Source of the DNA: JAXDJJ01 sp034665745
Lineage (GTDB): Bacteria; Actinomycetota; CADDZG01; WHSQ01
Assembly (NCBI GenBank): GCA_034665745.1
Contig: JAXDJJ010000021.1
Span: 1 to 56,852, forward strand
Direction of reading: 5' to 3'
DNA: 56,852 nucleotides
Position numbers and translations under genes: made by a program. The notes under the pieces were generated by a model. That model saw only the letters and a program-made list of their open reading frames with translations, made no database searches and was not told where the DNA came from. Shown piece by piece: positions 25,726 through 34,527 of the stretch; position 1 is the stretch's first letter, and the number at the start of each line of letters is the position of its first letter.

Positions 25726-26605
25726 GACCAGGGTCGCGGCCCTCGTGGGCCCGACCGCGGTCGGCAAGACCGATCTCTCGCTGCAACTGGCCGAGAGGCT
25801 CAACGCGGAGATCGTCTCGGTGGACTCGATGCAGGTCTACGAGGGCATGGACATCGGTACGGCCAAGGTGTCGCCCGAGGATCAAGCACGGGTGCCGCAC
25901 CATCTGCTCGACATCCGGCCCCCCGGCCACGACCTGACCGTTGCAGAGTTCCAGTCACTCGCACGGACGGCGATCGAGGAGATATCGACCCGTGGCAAGC
26001 TCCCGCTGCTTGTTGGCGGCTCGGGTCTCTACCTGCGCGCGGTGATAGACGAGCTCGAATTCCCGGCTCGGTCGCTCGAGGTGCGTGAAGCGTTGGAGTT
26101 CGAAGCCGAGAAACTCGGAGCCGAGGCTCTCCACGAGCGCCTCAGGGAGGTCGATCCGAAGGCGGCGGCTCGGATCGAACCCGGCAACGCGCGTCGGACC
26201 GTGCGTGCCCTCGAAGTCATCGAGCTCACGGGCCGGCCGTTCTCCGAGAACGACGCGTGGGAGCGATACGAGTCGATCTACGACGTGACCATCGCAGGTC
26301 TCACCAGAGACCGGAGCGATCTCTACGCGCGCGTGGGGCAGCGCGTCGACAAGATGCTCGAGCGAGGGCTCGTGGACGAGGTGAAACGGCTCGAACCCAA
26401 GATGGGCAGGACCGCGCGGCAGGCCCTCGGCTATCGCCAGGTGCTCGAGTCGGAACCGAAGGCTCTCCGGGACGACATCGTCCGCGCGACGAAGCGGTTC
26501 GCGCGCAGGCAGGAGTCATGGTTCAAGTCGGACCCAAGGGTGAACTGGTTCGACGCGGCCGAGCCGGATCTGCTGGAACGGGTGGCGGCCTACCTAGAAG
26601 GCTGA
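25718..26605 (+). CDS. miaA: tRNA dimethylallyltransferase
   Basis: MiaA transfers a dimethylallyl group to A37 of tRNAs reading UNN codons. The P-loop GPTAVGKTDLS is near residues 11-21, VSVDSMQVYEGMDIGTAK follows, and GGSGLYLRAV and GYRQVL are family motifs. The length is 295 residues. The gene overlaps the LigB-like gene by 8 bases and converges on the next gene with a 12-base overlap. Confidence 0.96.
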   Translation: MSKTRVAALVGPTAVGKTDLSLQLAERLNAEIVSVDSMQVYEGMDIGTAKVSPEDQARVPHHLLDIRPPGHDLTVAEFQSLARTAIEEISTRGKLPLLVGGSGLYLRAVIDELEFPARSLEVREALEFEAEKLGAEALHERLREVDPKAAARIEPGNARRTVRALEVIELTGRPFSENDAWERYESIYDVTIAGLTRDRSDLYARVGQRVDKMLERGLVDEVKRLEPKMGRTARQALGYRQVLESEPKALRDDIVRATKRFARRQESWFKSDPRVNWFDAAEPDLLERVAAYLEG

Positions 26606-27976
26606 GCGCTTGTCCTTGAGGGGGCAGAGAAACCCGAAGTTGGCATCCATCGGGAGCTGTGCCTGCACCGCAGACACCGGCGCACGCACTGTCGTTGTCT
26701 TCGAGTCGCCGCCGAACTTCACGATGTCGATGCCACGGGTGAAGTCGGCGATGAAGACGTAGCCGCTGTGGAAGTAGGGGGCCCACACGTTCGCATCGTC
26801 GGGCCGGTAGTAACCGACCTGCCTGATGTTGCGAGGGTTCGAGACATCGAGGAAGCGGGTCCCTTGCTCGTAGAACGCATAGGCCAGGATGCCGTCGCCC
26901 CGGTCGTCGAGATAGTGGGCCGAGGCACAACCACTCGAACCGTCCTGGCCTTCGGGGGTCCACGTGTCGAGAACCTTCATGCGGAACTTCGTCTTGTCGA
27001 TATCGCGCCAGCCCTCGCCGATGTGAGAACCCTTGAGGTCGTAGATAGCGAAGCGACCGGCGGTTGCACAATCGGTCACAACGTTCTCCTCGGTGGCGTA
27101 GAGGACGTCGCCTTTGCGACCATCGACCTTGGCGTCGAGGTTGCGCCACGCGTTGTGCATGAAGCGCGAGGGGGTTGCCGTGTCGGGAGTACCGCCACCC
27201 GCGTAGGGGATCGGCTCGCAGCCGGTAGCGGCCTCGACCTTGCCCGAAAGTGGGTTGCGGTGCTTGCCCTCGGTCCAGTAACCACGCACGCCGCCGGCTC
27301 CAGACACCCACGCAACACCGGCAGCGTCGACCTGCACATCGTGTGCGTAGTCGGTGACGCCGTCGTTGCGTCCGGTGTCGATCGGCTCGGGGCACGCGAC
27401 GGGGTTGGCAGGATCGGTGACATCGGTCGCGTACACGGGACGGCCTACGAAGTCGGGCTGCGTCTGCGCGTTCGCATAGGGACCAGCGGTCCAGACGAAA
27501 TCACAGCGGTTCACACACGTTGTGGTGTGGCCGGCAGGCACCGTGAAGAAACCGACCTGGGTCATAGCAGCAGCGTTCGAGATGTCGATGATGTGAACCG
27601 CTCCGTATGGGAACGCGGCCCCCGGTGATGCGGGCGAAGTGAACCCGCGTGGGTCCCGACTGATGAACAACAGTTTGCGCTCGACATCGAGATCGACGTC
27701 CTCGTTCTCCCAGATGTACATGGGCAGGGCGCTCATCAGAAGCGGAGCACTGGGGTCGGTCACGTCGTACGCGTAGACGCCATGGGCGGTCGACACGTAC
27801 ATGCGGTCGTCGAGGAAGTTGATCGAGATGGCGGCCTTCATCTCGGGGATGTTGGCGATGAACTCCACGTTGTCGGAGATGTCGCCGGGAGGAGGCGCTG
27901 CACTCGATGCGAGCGCGCCCGAGGGAAGGGCGATGAGCCCTGTGATGGCCGCGAGAACGATCCCCCTGATCTTCAT
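26594..27976 (-). CDS. Secreted LVIVD-repeat beta-propeller protein
   Basis: From ATG 27976 the product starts with a signal peptide (KIRGIVLAAITGLIALPSGALAS). It contains LVIVD-type repeats such as YAYDVTDPSAPLLMS, VHIIDISNAAAMTQVG and RFLDVSNPRNIRQVG. These repeats predict an extracellular beta-propeller of about 460 residues. Several Cys pairs (for example TTCVNRC) suggest disulfides. A longer frame to 28153 overlaps dapF and is unlikely. Function is unknown; it resembles surface-associated LVIVD proteins. Confidence 0.8.
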   Translation of the reverse strand: MKIRGIVLAAITGLIALPSGALASSAAPPPGDISDNVEFIANIPEMKAAISINFLDDRMYVSTAHGVYAYDVTDPSAPLLMSALPMYIWENEDVDLDVERKLLFISRDPRGFTSPASPGAAFPYGAVHIIDISNAAAMTQVGFFTVPAGHTTTCVNRCDFVWTAGPYANAQTQPDFVGRPVYATDVTDPANPVACPEPIDTGRNDGVTDYAHDVQVDAAGVAWVSGAGGVRGYWTEGKHRNPLSGKVEAATGCEPIPYAGGGTPDTATPSRFMHNAWRNLDAKVDGRKGDVLYATEENVVTDCATAGRFAIYDLKGSHIGEGWRDIDKTKFRMKVLDTWTPEGQDGSSGCASAHYLDDRGDGILAYAFYEQGTRFLDVSNPRNIRQVGYYRPDDANVWAPYFHSGYVFIADFTRGIDIVKFGGDSKTTTVRAPVSAVQAQLPMDANFGFLCPLKDKRSAF

Positions 27977-28057
27977 GCCTAGAAGATTCGGGGCCATCAG
28001 GGGGGTTCCTGCGCCGAACGGGAGGGTTCGGGGCGTCTTTCGCGTTACTTTAGGTAC

Positions 28058-28894
28058 ATGAGATTCTCGAAATGGCACGGGATCGGAAACGATTTCGTCA
28101 TGCTTGCCGACCCCGAAGACGCTTTGTCCCTTTCGCCCGAGCTCGTCAGGCACCTATGCGACCGGAGAACGGGGATAGGCGGAGACGGTGTCATCCGCAT
28201 CGCGCCTGGGGTCGACGGCACCGACCTCTTCATGGACTACGTCAACTCGGATGGGTCGATCGGCGAGATGTGTGGGAACGGCATCCGGTGCCTGGCCCTC
28301 TATGCCCGCCAAGAGGGACTGACCGACAAGGACCAGCTCGAGGTCGGAACCAGGGCGGGCACCAAGACCGTGTGGATCGAAGGCAACCGCGTGCGGGTCG
28401 ATATGGGGGCTCCCATCTTCGAGCCGTCGGAGGTGCCCGTCGCATGGACCGGACCCGAGGCCTTGCACGCCAAGATCACCTTGGACGATCGCACGCTCGA
28501 GGCGGCGTGCGTCGGCATGGGCAACCCCCACGCGGTTCTGTTCGTTGATGAACCCAACGACGTAGATGTTGCGCACATCGGGCCCCGGATCGAGTGGAAC
28601 CCCATGTTCCCGAAAGGGACCAACACCGAATTCATCCACGTCGACTCACCCACGCGCGTGCGCATGCGTGTATGGGAGCGAGGCAGCGGCGAGACCTTGG
28701 CCTGCGGAACGGGTGCAGCTGCGGTCGCAGTCGTTGCACGTTTGCTGGGTGACGCCGAGGCGAACCTCACGGTCGTGTTGCCCGGTGGCGAGCTCGAGCT
28801 CGAGTGGGCCGGTTCGCTGGATGACGAGAAGAGTGTGTTCATGACCGGACCCGCGGTCGAGTCTTTCTCTGGAGAGGTGGATGTCCCCGCGTGA
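28058..28894 (+). CDS. dapF: Diaminopimelate epimerase
   Basis: DapF converts LL- to meso-diaminopimelate with two active-site Cys. They are visible in MCGNGIRC (near residue 72) and ACGTGAAA (near 215). The N-terminus KWHGIGNDFV is diagnostic. The length is 278 residues. The next gene starts with GTG overlapping its TGA, so the two are translationally coupled. Confidence 0.96.
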   Translation: MRFSKWHGIGNDFVMLADPEDALSLSPELVRHLCDRRTGIGGDGVIRIAPGVDGTDLFMDYVNSDGSIGEMCGNGIRCLALYARQEGLTDKDQLEVGTRAGTKTVWIEGNRVRVDMGAPIFEPSEVPVAWTGPEALHAKITLDDRTLEAACVGMGNPHAVLFVDEPNDVDVAHIGPRIEWNPMFPKGTNTEFIHVDSPTRVRMRVWERGSGETLACGTGAAAVAVVARLLGDAEANLTVVLPGGELELEWAGSLDDEKSVFMTGPAVESFSGEVDVPA

Positions 28895-30051
28895 GAACCG
28901 CTAAGAGGATCGAGAAGCTCCCTCCGTACCTGTTCGCCGAGATCGATCGCAAGGTTGCTGAAGCGAAGGCCCGGGGTGCCGACATCATCAGTTTCGGGGT
29001 CGGGGATCCGGACCTTCCGACGCCACCCCACGTGATCGAGGCGATGCAGAAGGCGGCCGCCGACCCAGGGACCCATCGCTATCCGTCGTACACGGGCATG
29101 CCCGAGTTCCGTGAGTCGATCGCGAACTGGTACGGCCGGCGTTTCGGAGTGACCCTGGATGCGGATGACGAAGTGCAACCCCTGGTCGGCTCGAAAGAGG
29201 GGATCTTCCATCTCCCGGTTGCGTTCATCGATCCCGGTGACGTCGCTCTGATCCCGGACCCCGGCTACCCTGTGTACGAGACGGGCACGATCCTCGCCGG
29301 CGGCGAGGCGGTCCTCCTGCCGCTGACGGAGGACAACGGCTACAAGCCGGATCTGGCCTCGATCCCGAAGGACGTTCTCGAGAGAGCGCGTGTGTTGTGG
29401 ATCAACTACCCGTCCAACCCGACGGCGGCCTGCGTCGACAAGTCCTTCTTCGAAGAGGCGGTCGCGTTCGCTAGGGCCAACGATCTGCTACTCGCTCACG
29501 ATGCGGCTTACACCGAGATCACGTTCGATGGATACGTCGCGCCAAGCGTGCTCGAGGTTGACGGTGCGATGGATTGCGCGATCGAGTTCCACTCCTTGTC
29601 TAAGACCTACAACATGACCGGCTGGCGTATCGGATGGGTTGCAGGAGCACCTGTCGCGATCGAGGCGATGAAGCGATTGAAGACCAACGTCGACTCGGGA
29701 ATCTTCGATGCGGTCCAACGTGCCGGGATAGCGGCGATGGAGGGCCCACAGGATTACCACCTCGAATGTGTCGACCGCTTCCGCCACCGCCGCGACCTGC
29801 TGTGCGATGGATTGAAGTCGATGGGCATCGTGGTCGAACCTCCCAAGGGTTCGATCTACGTGTGGGTTCCCGTCCCCGACGGCCACACGTCCGAGTCGTT
29901 CACGACGTTCCTCCTCGACAAGAGCGACATCGTCGTGGCCCCCGGCACCGGCTACGGCCCGTCGGGTGAGGGATACGTGCGGTTCTCGCTGACCCTTGAA
30001 GACGACCGCTTGGAAGAGGGCGTCGAGCGGTTGAGGAAGGCCGTCAGCTGA
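28891..30051 (+). CDS. dapL: LL-diaminopimelate aminotransferase-like class I/II aminotransferase
   Basis: This 386-residue PLP enzyme has the class I fold, with GVGDPDLPTPPHVIEAM near the start, NYPSNPTAA, and the PLP Lys in SLSKTYNMTGWRIGW. It resembles DapL/succinyldiaminopimelate aminotransferase proteins. The overlap with dapF makes LL-DAP aminotransferase the most likely activity, giving a short route from tetrahydrodipicolinate to LL-DAP. A generic aspartate or alanine aminotransferase role remains possible because substrate cannot be read from motifs. Confidence 0.85.
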   Translation: MRTAKRIEKLPPYLFAEIDRKVAEAKARGADIISFGVGDPDLPTPPHVIEAMQKAAADPGTHRYPSYTGMPEFRESIANWYGRRFGVTLDADDEVQPLVGSKEGIFHLPVAFIDPGDVALIPDPGYPVYETGTILAGGEAVLLPLTEDNGYKPDLASIPKDVLERARVLWINYPSNPTAACVDKSFFEEAVAFARANDLLLAHDAAYTEITFDGYVAPSVLEVDGAMDCAIEFHSLSKTYNMTGWRIGWVAGAPVAIEAMKRLKTNVDSGIFDAVQRAGIAAMEGPQDYHLECVDRFRHRRDLLCDGLKSMGIVVEPPKGSIYVWVPVPDGHTSESFTTFLLDKSDIVVAPGTGYGPSGEGYVRFSLTLEDDRLEEGVERLRKAVS

Positions 30052-31352
30052 CGAAGCTCCACGACACAAAGCTTCACGAGACAAGGCCCGAACGCGAGAA
30101 GGCGATCCTCGTTGGCGCAGCATTCGGCAATGACTCGCTGGAGGAAGCCGAACTATCTCTCGACGAGCTCGAGGCCCTAGCCGATACCGCGGGTGCCGAC
30201 TCGCTCGACCGTTTGACGCAGAAGCGTGACAACCCCGATCCCGCCACTTACCTCGGCAAAGGCAAGGCTCAGGAGGTGGTCGACACCGCGATCGCTCTAG
30301 ATGCCGACATGGTCATCTTCGATGACGAGCTCACGCCCGCCCAAGGCCGGAACCTCGAAGAGGTCGCCGGGGTTAACCCTCTGGCCGAGCGTGGTTTGAA
30401 GATCATCGACCGCACCGGGTTGATCCTCGACATCTTCGCTCAACACGCGCGTAGCGCAGAGGGCAAGCTGCAGGTCGAACTGGCGCAGCTCAACTACCGC
30501 TTGCCGCGCCTCCGTGGTTGGGGTGACGTGTTGTCTCGACTCGGTGCCGGCATCGGAACGAGGGGGCCGGGCGAGTCCGCTCTCGAGGCCGAACGCCGCG
30601 CGATCCTCCGTCGGATCCAGCGCGTGAAGAAGGATCTCGACGACCTCGAGCGCACACGTCGATTGAAGCGCAAGCAACGCGCCAAGACCGGCGTCCAGAT
30701 CGTGGCTCTCGTGGGCTACACGAACGCGGGCAAGTCGACCCTTCTCGCACGCCTCACCGACGCAGAGGTCCTCATCCAGGACAAACTCTTCTCCACCCTG
30801 GACCCGACCACGCGCAAGCTCGAGCTCCAGCGAAACCGCGAGGTTCTGCTCACCGACACCGTCGGGTTCGTCCGGAAGTTGCCGCACCAGTTGGTCGAGG
30901 CCTTCCGTTCGACCTTGGAAGAGGTCGGCGAGGCACATCTCCTGCTTCATCTCGTCGATGCGAGTAGGGACCCCGATCGCCAGATCGAAGCGGTGCGAAG
31001 GGTTCTGAACGATCTTGAGTTCGCAGAAAGGCCCGTGATACTCGCCTTCAACAAGATCGACCTTGTAGACGACGCCGCTCTGGCGACGCTGAAGGGCCGT
31101 TTCCCCGACGCGGTGTTCATCTCAGCCCAAGAGGACGAGGGCCTCGAAGAACTTCTTCATCGTCTCGAGTTCGAACTCTCCAAGCTCCGGGTAGAAACGA
31201 CCCTCGACATCCCCTTCGATAGGGGAGACGTCGTGTCGCGCGTGCACGAACAAGGTGACGTCATCGAGGAGACCTATGGAGAGAACGGCACCCACATCGT
31301 CGCTCGGCTCCCGCGCGAGGCCCTCGACGAACTCGCCCCCTTCACGAGATAG
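30048..31352 (+). CDS. hflX: GTPase HflX (probable CTG start)
   Basis: HflX is a ribosome-associated GTPase that splits stalled ribosomes. G1 is GYTNAGKST (about residues 223-231), followed by the HflX domain pattern TRGPGE before it. Conserved N-terminal sequence (REKAILVGAAFGND and LEALADTAGADSLDRLTQKRD) extends upstream of the first TTG at 30213. No ATG, GTG or TTG exists between the in-frame stop at 29997 and 30213. A CTG at 30048 overlaps the dapL TGA stop and has GAGGAAGG at 30033-30040, 7 bases upstream. This gives a normal length of 434 residues. Confidence 0.92.
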   Translation: MTKLHDTKLHETRPEREKAILVGAAFGNDSLEEAELSLDELEALADTAGADSLDRLTQKRDNPDPATYLGKGKAQEVVDTAIALDADMVIFDDELTPAQGRNLEEVAGVNPLAERGLKIIDRTGLILDIFAQHARSAEGKLQVELAQLNYRLPRLRGWGDVLSRLGAGIGTRGPGESALEAERRAILRRIQRVKKDLDDLERTRRLKRKQRAKTGVQIVALVGYTNAGKSTLLARLTDAEVLIQDKLFSTLDPTTRKLELQRNREVLLTDTVGFVRKLPHQLVEAFRSTLEEVGEAHLLLHLVDASRDPDRQIEAVRRVLNDLEFAERPVILAFNKIDLVDDAALATLKGRFPDAVFISAQEDEGLEELLHRLEFELSKLRVETTLDIPFDRGDVVSRVHEQGDVIEETYGENGTHIVARLPREALDELAPFTR

Positions 31353-31361
31353 GAGTTGCTG

Positions 31362-31727
31362 ATGAAGAAAACATTGTTGGCCAGCGGTGCGGTCTTGGCC
31401 CTGACCGTGCTCCACGATCTGGACCACATGCGACAAGGTAGGGACCTGCCCACCGCCGTGAGTCTCGTGGGCCTGGTCGCGACGGTCGCTGCGATCGGGT
31501 TCTTCGTATGGGTGTGGCGCGATGGCGAGACTGCCAGGCGAGCAGCAGGTGCGTGGGGGGTCGCGGTGGCTCTTGGGTTGATCGCGATCCACGTTCTTCC
31601 CGACTGGGGGCCGGTAAGCGATCCGTTCAGCGCCGCGGACGTCGATGCATTGTCCTGGATCTCTTTGATCGCCTTGATGGCGTCAGGGGTGTGGTTGGCG
31701 ATCGCCGGGCTGAAGCAGACTCCCTAG
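31362..31727 (+). CDS. Small integral membrane protein
   Basis: From ATG 31362, preceded by AGGAG at 31351-31355, the 121-residue product has about four hydrophobic helices with a short HDLDHMRQGRD segment after the first helix. The start codon TTG at 31356 is too close to the Shine-Dalgarno. It follows hflX by 9 bases. I do not recognise the family. The His/Asp cluster at the first membrane boundary could bind a metal, but this is only inference. Confidence 0.65.
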   Translation: MKKTLLASGAVLALTVLHDLDHMRQGRDLPTAVSLVGLVATVAAIGFFVWVWRDGETARRAAGAWGVAVALGLIAIHVLPDWGPVSDPFSAADVDALSWISLIALMASGVWLAIAGLKQTP

Positions 31728-31746
31728 GGGAGGTAGACCTTCCCGC

Positions 31747-32427
31747 TTGGCGAACCCTTTCGGCATGGGACGCGGGCGGATATCCATTGCGGGACTTCTG
31801 TTGTTCGGATTGATCGCGTCGTCATCCCCGGCTATGTCGGCCGCGGGGGCGGACGTCGGCGACGAGCCCCGCACCTCCGGCCCCCTGGTCAGCATTCCGT
31901 CCGATTGCAACCCGGATAGTGGTGACCCCGAACAAACGGTGTTTCGCACCTGCTCGTGGTCTTACACGATGCTGCCGGCCGAGACCGATGCGCAGGAGGA
32001 CTTCTCGGCACTGTGGCTCCAGCTCGAGGTTGATCCCGGCGAAGGCACGTGTCTGAGGGAGCTGCGAGTGATACTCAAGGCACCGAGTGACGGCCGGATC
32101 GTTTCCGGCGCCCCCGCGGAGAGCGGCCGCATAGACAAAGCTGCAGCCGCAGTTACCGAGCTTTCGGTCGACGGCGGAGGCACAGCACCGGTACCAGGGA
32201 CAGTGGCGCAGGATGTCGACCTGGTTCCAGGGCAGGTCTCTGTGAACGTCAACGACAAGCAGTACCGCTACGTCTGGCGAGGGAAGACCAAGAACAAGAT
32301 GATGGTCGCGGTCGGCGTCCAGATGGCCCACCGAGCGGTTCCTCCCGCCCTGACCTACTCGATAGGCGGGGTCGTGGGAGCCTCGATGGACTCGTGCCAC
32401 CCGGTGGTCATCACCATCCGCGGCTAG
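31747..32427 (+). CDS. Secreted hypothetical protein
   Basis: The 226-residue product carries a signal peptide (ISIAGLLLFGLIASSSPAMSA) and a mature part with Cys residues near 54, 69, 101 and 217. It looks beta-rich (VNVNDKQYRYVWRGKTKN). Start may be TTG 31747 (GGGGAGG at 31728-31734) or ATG 31765. No family is recognised. It is co-oriented with the upstream small membrane protein. Confidence 0.6.
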   Translation: MANPFGMGRGRISIAGLLLFGLIASSSPAMSAAGADVGDEPRTSGPLVSIPSDCNPDSGDPEQTVFRTCSWSYTMLPAETDAQEDFSALWLQLEVDPGEGTCLRELRVILKAPSDGRIVSGAPAESGRIDKAAAAVTELSVDGGGTAPVPGTVAQDVDLVPGQVSVNVNDKQYRYVWRGKTKNKMMVAVGVQMAHRAVPPALTYSIGGVVGASMDSCHPVVITIRG

Positions 32428-32484
32428 CTCTGCTACGTAGTTCGACGGATAGGAAACGACTGTCCGTTTCGTTACAAATGAGGT

Positions 32485-33303
32485 ATGGCGTTGCAGCGCA
32501 TCAGACCCCTGCTCCCAGAGGGTGGGGGATTGCCCGCGGAAGTCTGGGACCTTCGTCACAAGGGTCTCGTAGCTCTCGTCGCCTTCAATGCGGTCGGGCT
32601 GGCCGTATTCGGTGTGGTCCAAGGCTACGGATTGACCCATTCGTTGCTCGAGGCCAGCATCGTCGCGGTGGCCGCGATCCTCGCGTGGCTGACCCGGGAC
32701 AATCGCCTGGTCGCATCGGTGATCTGCACCCTGGGCCTGATGAGCGCTTCGGCGATCCTGGTTCATCTGTCGCGCGGGAGCATCGAGGCGCACTTCCACT
32801 TCTTCGTGATGGTGACGATCATCATCCTGTATCAGGAATGGGTGCCGTTCTTGCTGTCGATCGTCTACGTCGTCGCTCACCATGCGTTCTTCGGGCTTGC
32901 GGACCCGAGCTCGGTCTTCAACCACCAGGCCGCGTTGAACAACCCGGTGAAATGGGCCGCTATCCATGGTCTGTTCATCCTTGGAGCGACGGTCGCGGGC
33001 CTGACGGTCTGGAAGCAGAACGAGGCTCTTAGGAACTCGTATCAGAGTGCCGCTCGGCAACTCGCCCAAGCCGAGACCCGACAGCGCGAGGCCCTCGACC
33101 TCAATGACAATGTCCTGCAGAACCTGGCCGCTGCGGAGTACGCATTCGAGCTCAACCTGCCCGAGCGCGGCCGTGACGCTCTGAAGAAGTCACTCGAGGA
33201 AACGCAGAAGATCGTTACCGAACTCTTGAAGGCAAGCCACGGCGAGGTCGTCGCAGGCGATCTGATCCGGCGCGACCGTCAGACCTCGGAGGTGACGTCG
33301 TGA
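32485..33303 (+). CDS. Membrane sensor with degenerate dimerisation helix, no kinase domain
   Basis: The 272-residue protein has five or six membrane helices and the His-rich signature IEAHFHFFVM (residues 100-109) and HHAFFGLADP known from sensor domains of chemoreceptors and cyclases. A cytoplasmic coiled helix follows (about 180-255) with ALDLNDNVLQNL. There a HisKA_3-type helix would carry the phosphoacceptor His, but residue 207 is Asn. No ATP-binding domain follows. The stop overlaps the start of the receiver gene (GTGA), so the two proteins probably act together. Confidence 0.75.
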   Translation: MALQRIRPLLPEGGGLPAEVWDLRHKGLVALVAFNAVGLAVFGVVQGYGLTHSLLEASIVAVAAILAWLTRDNRLVASVICTLGLMSASAILVHLSRGSIEAHFHFFVMVTIIILYQEWVPFLLSIVYVVAHHAFFGLADPSSVFNHQAALNNPVKWAAIHGLFILGATVAGLTVWKQNEALRNSYQSAARQLAQAETRQREALDLNDNVLQNLAAAEYAFELNLPERGRDALKKSLEETQKIVTELLKASHGEVVAGDLIRRDRQTSEVTS

Positions 33304-33662
33304 TCAGGGTCGCCCTTGCCGACGACGCCCCAGAGATGCGCTTCCTCGTGAGGGTCGCACTCGAGATCGATGGTCAGTTCGAGGTCGTCGGTGAAGCGAC
33401 CGATGGCAACGAGGCTATCGACCTCTTGGAGCGCGAGACGCCCGACGCGATCGTCCTCGACATGGCGATGCCCGGGAAGGACGGTCTCCAGGTGCTCGCC
33501 GAGATGAAGGTCCGCGGTCTCAACTCGAAGGTGCTCGCCTTCTCGGGCTTCAACGGCGGCGTCGAGGAGCAAGCACGGAACCTGGGGGCCCAGGGCTACC
33601 TCCGCAAAGGCACCGCAGCGATGGCCGAACTGATCCCGAGCCTCTTAGCCCTGTTCGCGTAA
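33300..33662 (+). CDS. Stand-alone receiver domain protein
   Basis: The 120-residue protein is a single CheY-like receiver. It has the acidic pair in ALADDAPEM, the phosphoacceptor Asp54 in IVLDMAMPG and the conserved Lys in YLRKGT. It has no output domain. It is coupled by a four-base overlap to the kinase-like membrane protein upstream, and ends 12 bases before the convergent lexA stop. Its phosphodonor must be encoded elsewhere if it is phosphorylated. Confidence 0.88.
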   Translation: MIRVALADDAPEMRFLVRVALEIDGQFEVVGEATDGNEAIDLLERETPDAIVLDMAMPGKDGLQVLAEMKVRGLNSKVLAFSGFNGGVEEQARNLGAQGYLRKGTAAMAELIPSLLALFA

Positions 33663-33673
33663 CACCCTGACGC

Positions 33674-34315
33674 TTAGAGCTTGCGGAAGACGGCTACTAC
33701 CTTTCCGATGATCTCGGTGCCTTGCGGCGCTTCGAACGGTTCGAGAGCGGGGTTCGCCGGCTCGAGCCATACCGCCGAGCCGCGGTGACGGATCGTCTTC
33801 ACGGTTGCTTCCGCGTCGTCTGAGTATTCGCTCGGGATCATCGCCGCGACGATCTCGCCGGAATGAGCGGTCGGCTGCTGGCGGATGATCACGAAGTCAC
33901 CGTCGTGGATGCCCTCGTCGATCATCGAGTCACCTTTGACCTCGAGCATGAAGACGTTGCCGTCCCCAACCAGATCGGCAGGCATCGGGTAGATCTCTTC
34001 GACGTTCTCCTGGGCGAGGATCGGGGTACCGGCCGCGATACGTCCGAGCAACGGCACCGATCGAGCCGGACCTCGCTCGGCCGCGAACCCGGTTTCGGCA
34101 TCGAATAGGACCTCGATGGCTCTGGGCTTGGTCGGGTCGATCTTGATGAAGCCCTTCCGTTGAAGAGCCTGCATGTGGCTGTGGACGGTGGAGGACGACG
34201 CGAGGCCCATGGCGTCGCAGATCTCACGTACCGATGGGGGATAGCCCCGCTCGGCCACGGTCGCGGCGATGTATTCCAGGGTCTGGCGCTGGCGGTCCGT
34301 GAGGCCCTCGACCAT
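33674..34315 (-). CDS. lexA: LexA repressor
   Basis: LexA represses SOS genes until RecA filaments trigger its self-cleavage. The 213-residue product from ATG 34315 has an N-terminal winged helix (YPPSVREICDAMGLASSSTVHSH). The cleavage site is Ala-Gly in GRIAAGTP, the catalytic Ser is in GDSMIDEG and the Lys is in ATVKTIRH. A Shine-Dalgarno GGAGGG precedes the start. The frame reaches 34480, but this part covers the operators and is not coding. Four LexA boxes lie upstream. Confidence 0.96.
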   Translation of the reverse strand: MVEGLTDRQRQTLEYIAATVAERGYPPSVREICDAMGLASSSTVHSHMQALQRKGFIKIDPTKPRAIEVLFDAETGFAAERGPARSVPLLGRIAAGTPILAQENVEEIYPMPADLVGDGNVFMLEVKGDSMIDEGIHDGDFVIIRQQPTAHSGEIVAAMIPSEYSDDAEATVKTIRHRGSAVWLEPANPALEPFEAPQGTEIIGKVVAVFRKL

Positions 34316-34333
34316 GTCTGTCCCTCCTGTGCC

Positions 34334-34355
34334 TATATAGCGAACGGGTGTTCGT
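34334..34355 (-). promoter_or_regulatory. lexA promoter -10 and LexA box A
   Basis: Box A, GCGAACGGGTGTTCGT at 34340-34355, directly abuts the -10-like TATATA at 34334-34339, about 20 bases upstream of the lexA start. This placement supports autorepression. Confidence 0.8.
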
Positions 34356-34385
34356 GCCAGGGTAGAGGACGTACCCCCGGAAAGC

Positions 34386-34455
34386 AAGAACATGTGTTCG
34401 ATTGCTGCTTGCAATGCGAACGGACGTTCGATTACAGTATCGAACAGGCGTTCGC
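34386..34455 (+). promoter_or_regulatory. Three further LexA boxes with a rightward promoter
   Basis: Box B (AAGAACATGTGTTCGA, 34386-34401), box C (GCGAACGGACGTTCGA, 34416-34431) and box D (TCGAACAGGCGTTCGC, 34440-34455) lie between lexA and the rightward micro-gene. A possible promoter, TTGCAA (34409-34414) and TACAGT (34433-34438) with an 18-base spacer, brackets box C, so LexA would block it. Confidence 0.85.
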
Positions 34456-34527
34456 TCCCAGGGCCCTGCGGATCTGTCACAGGCCCCCGGTAGCTTCGCT
34501 CTAGACCTACGAGAGAAGGAGCACCAG

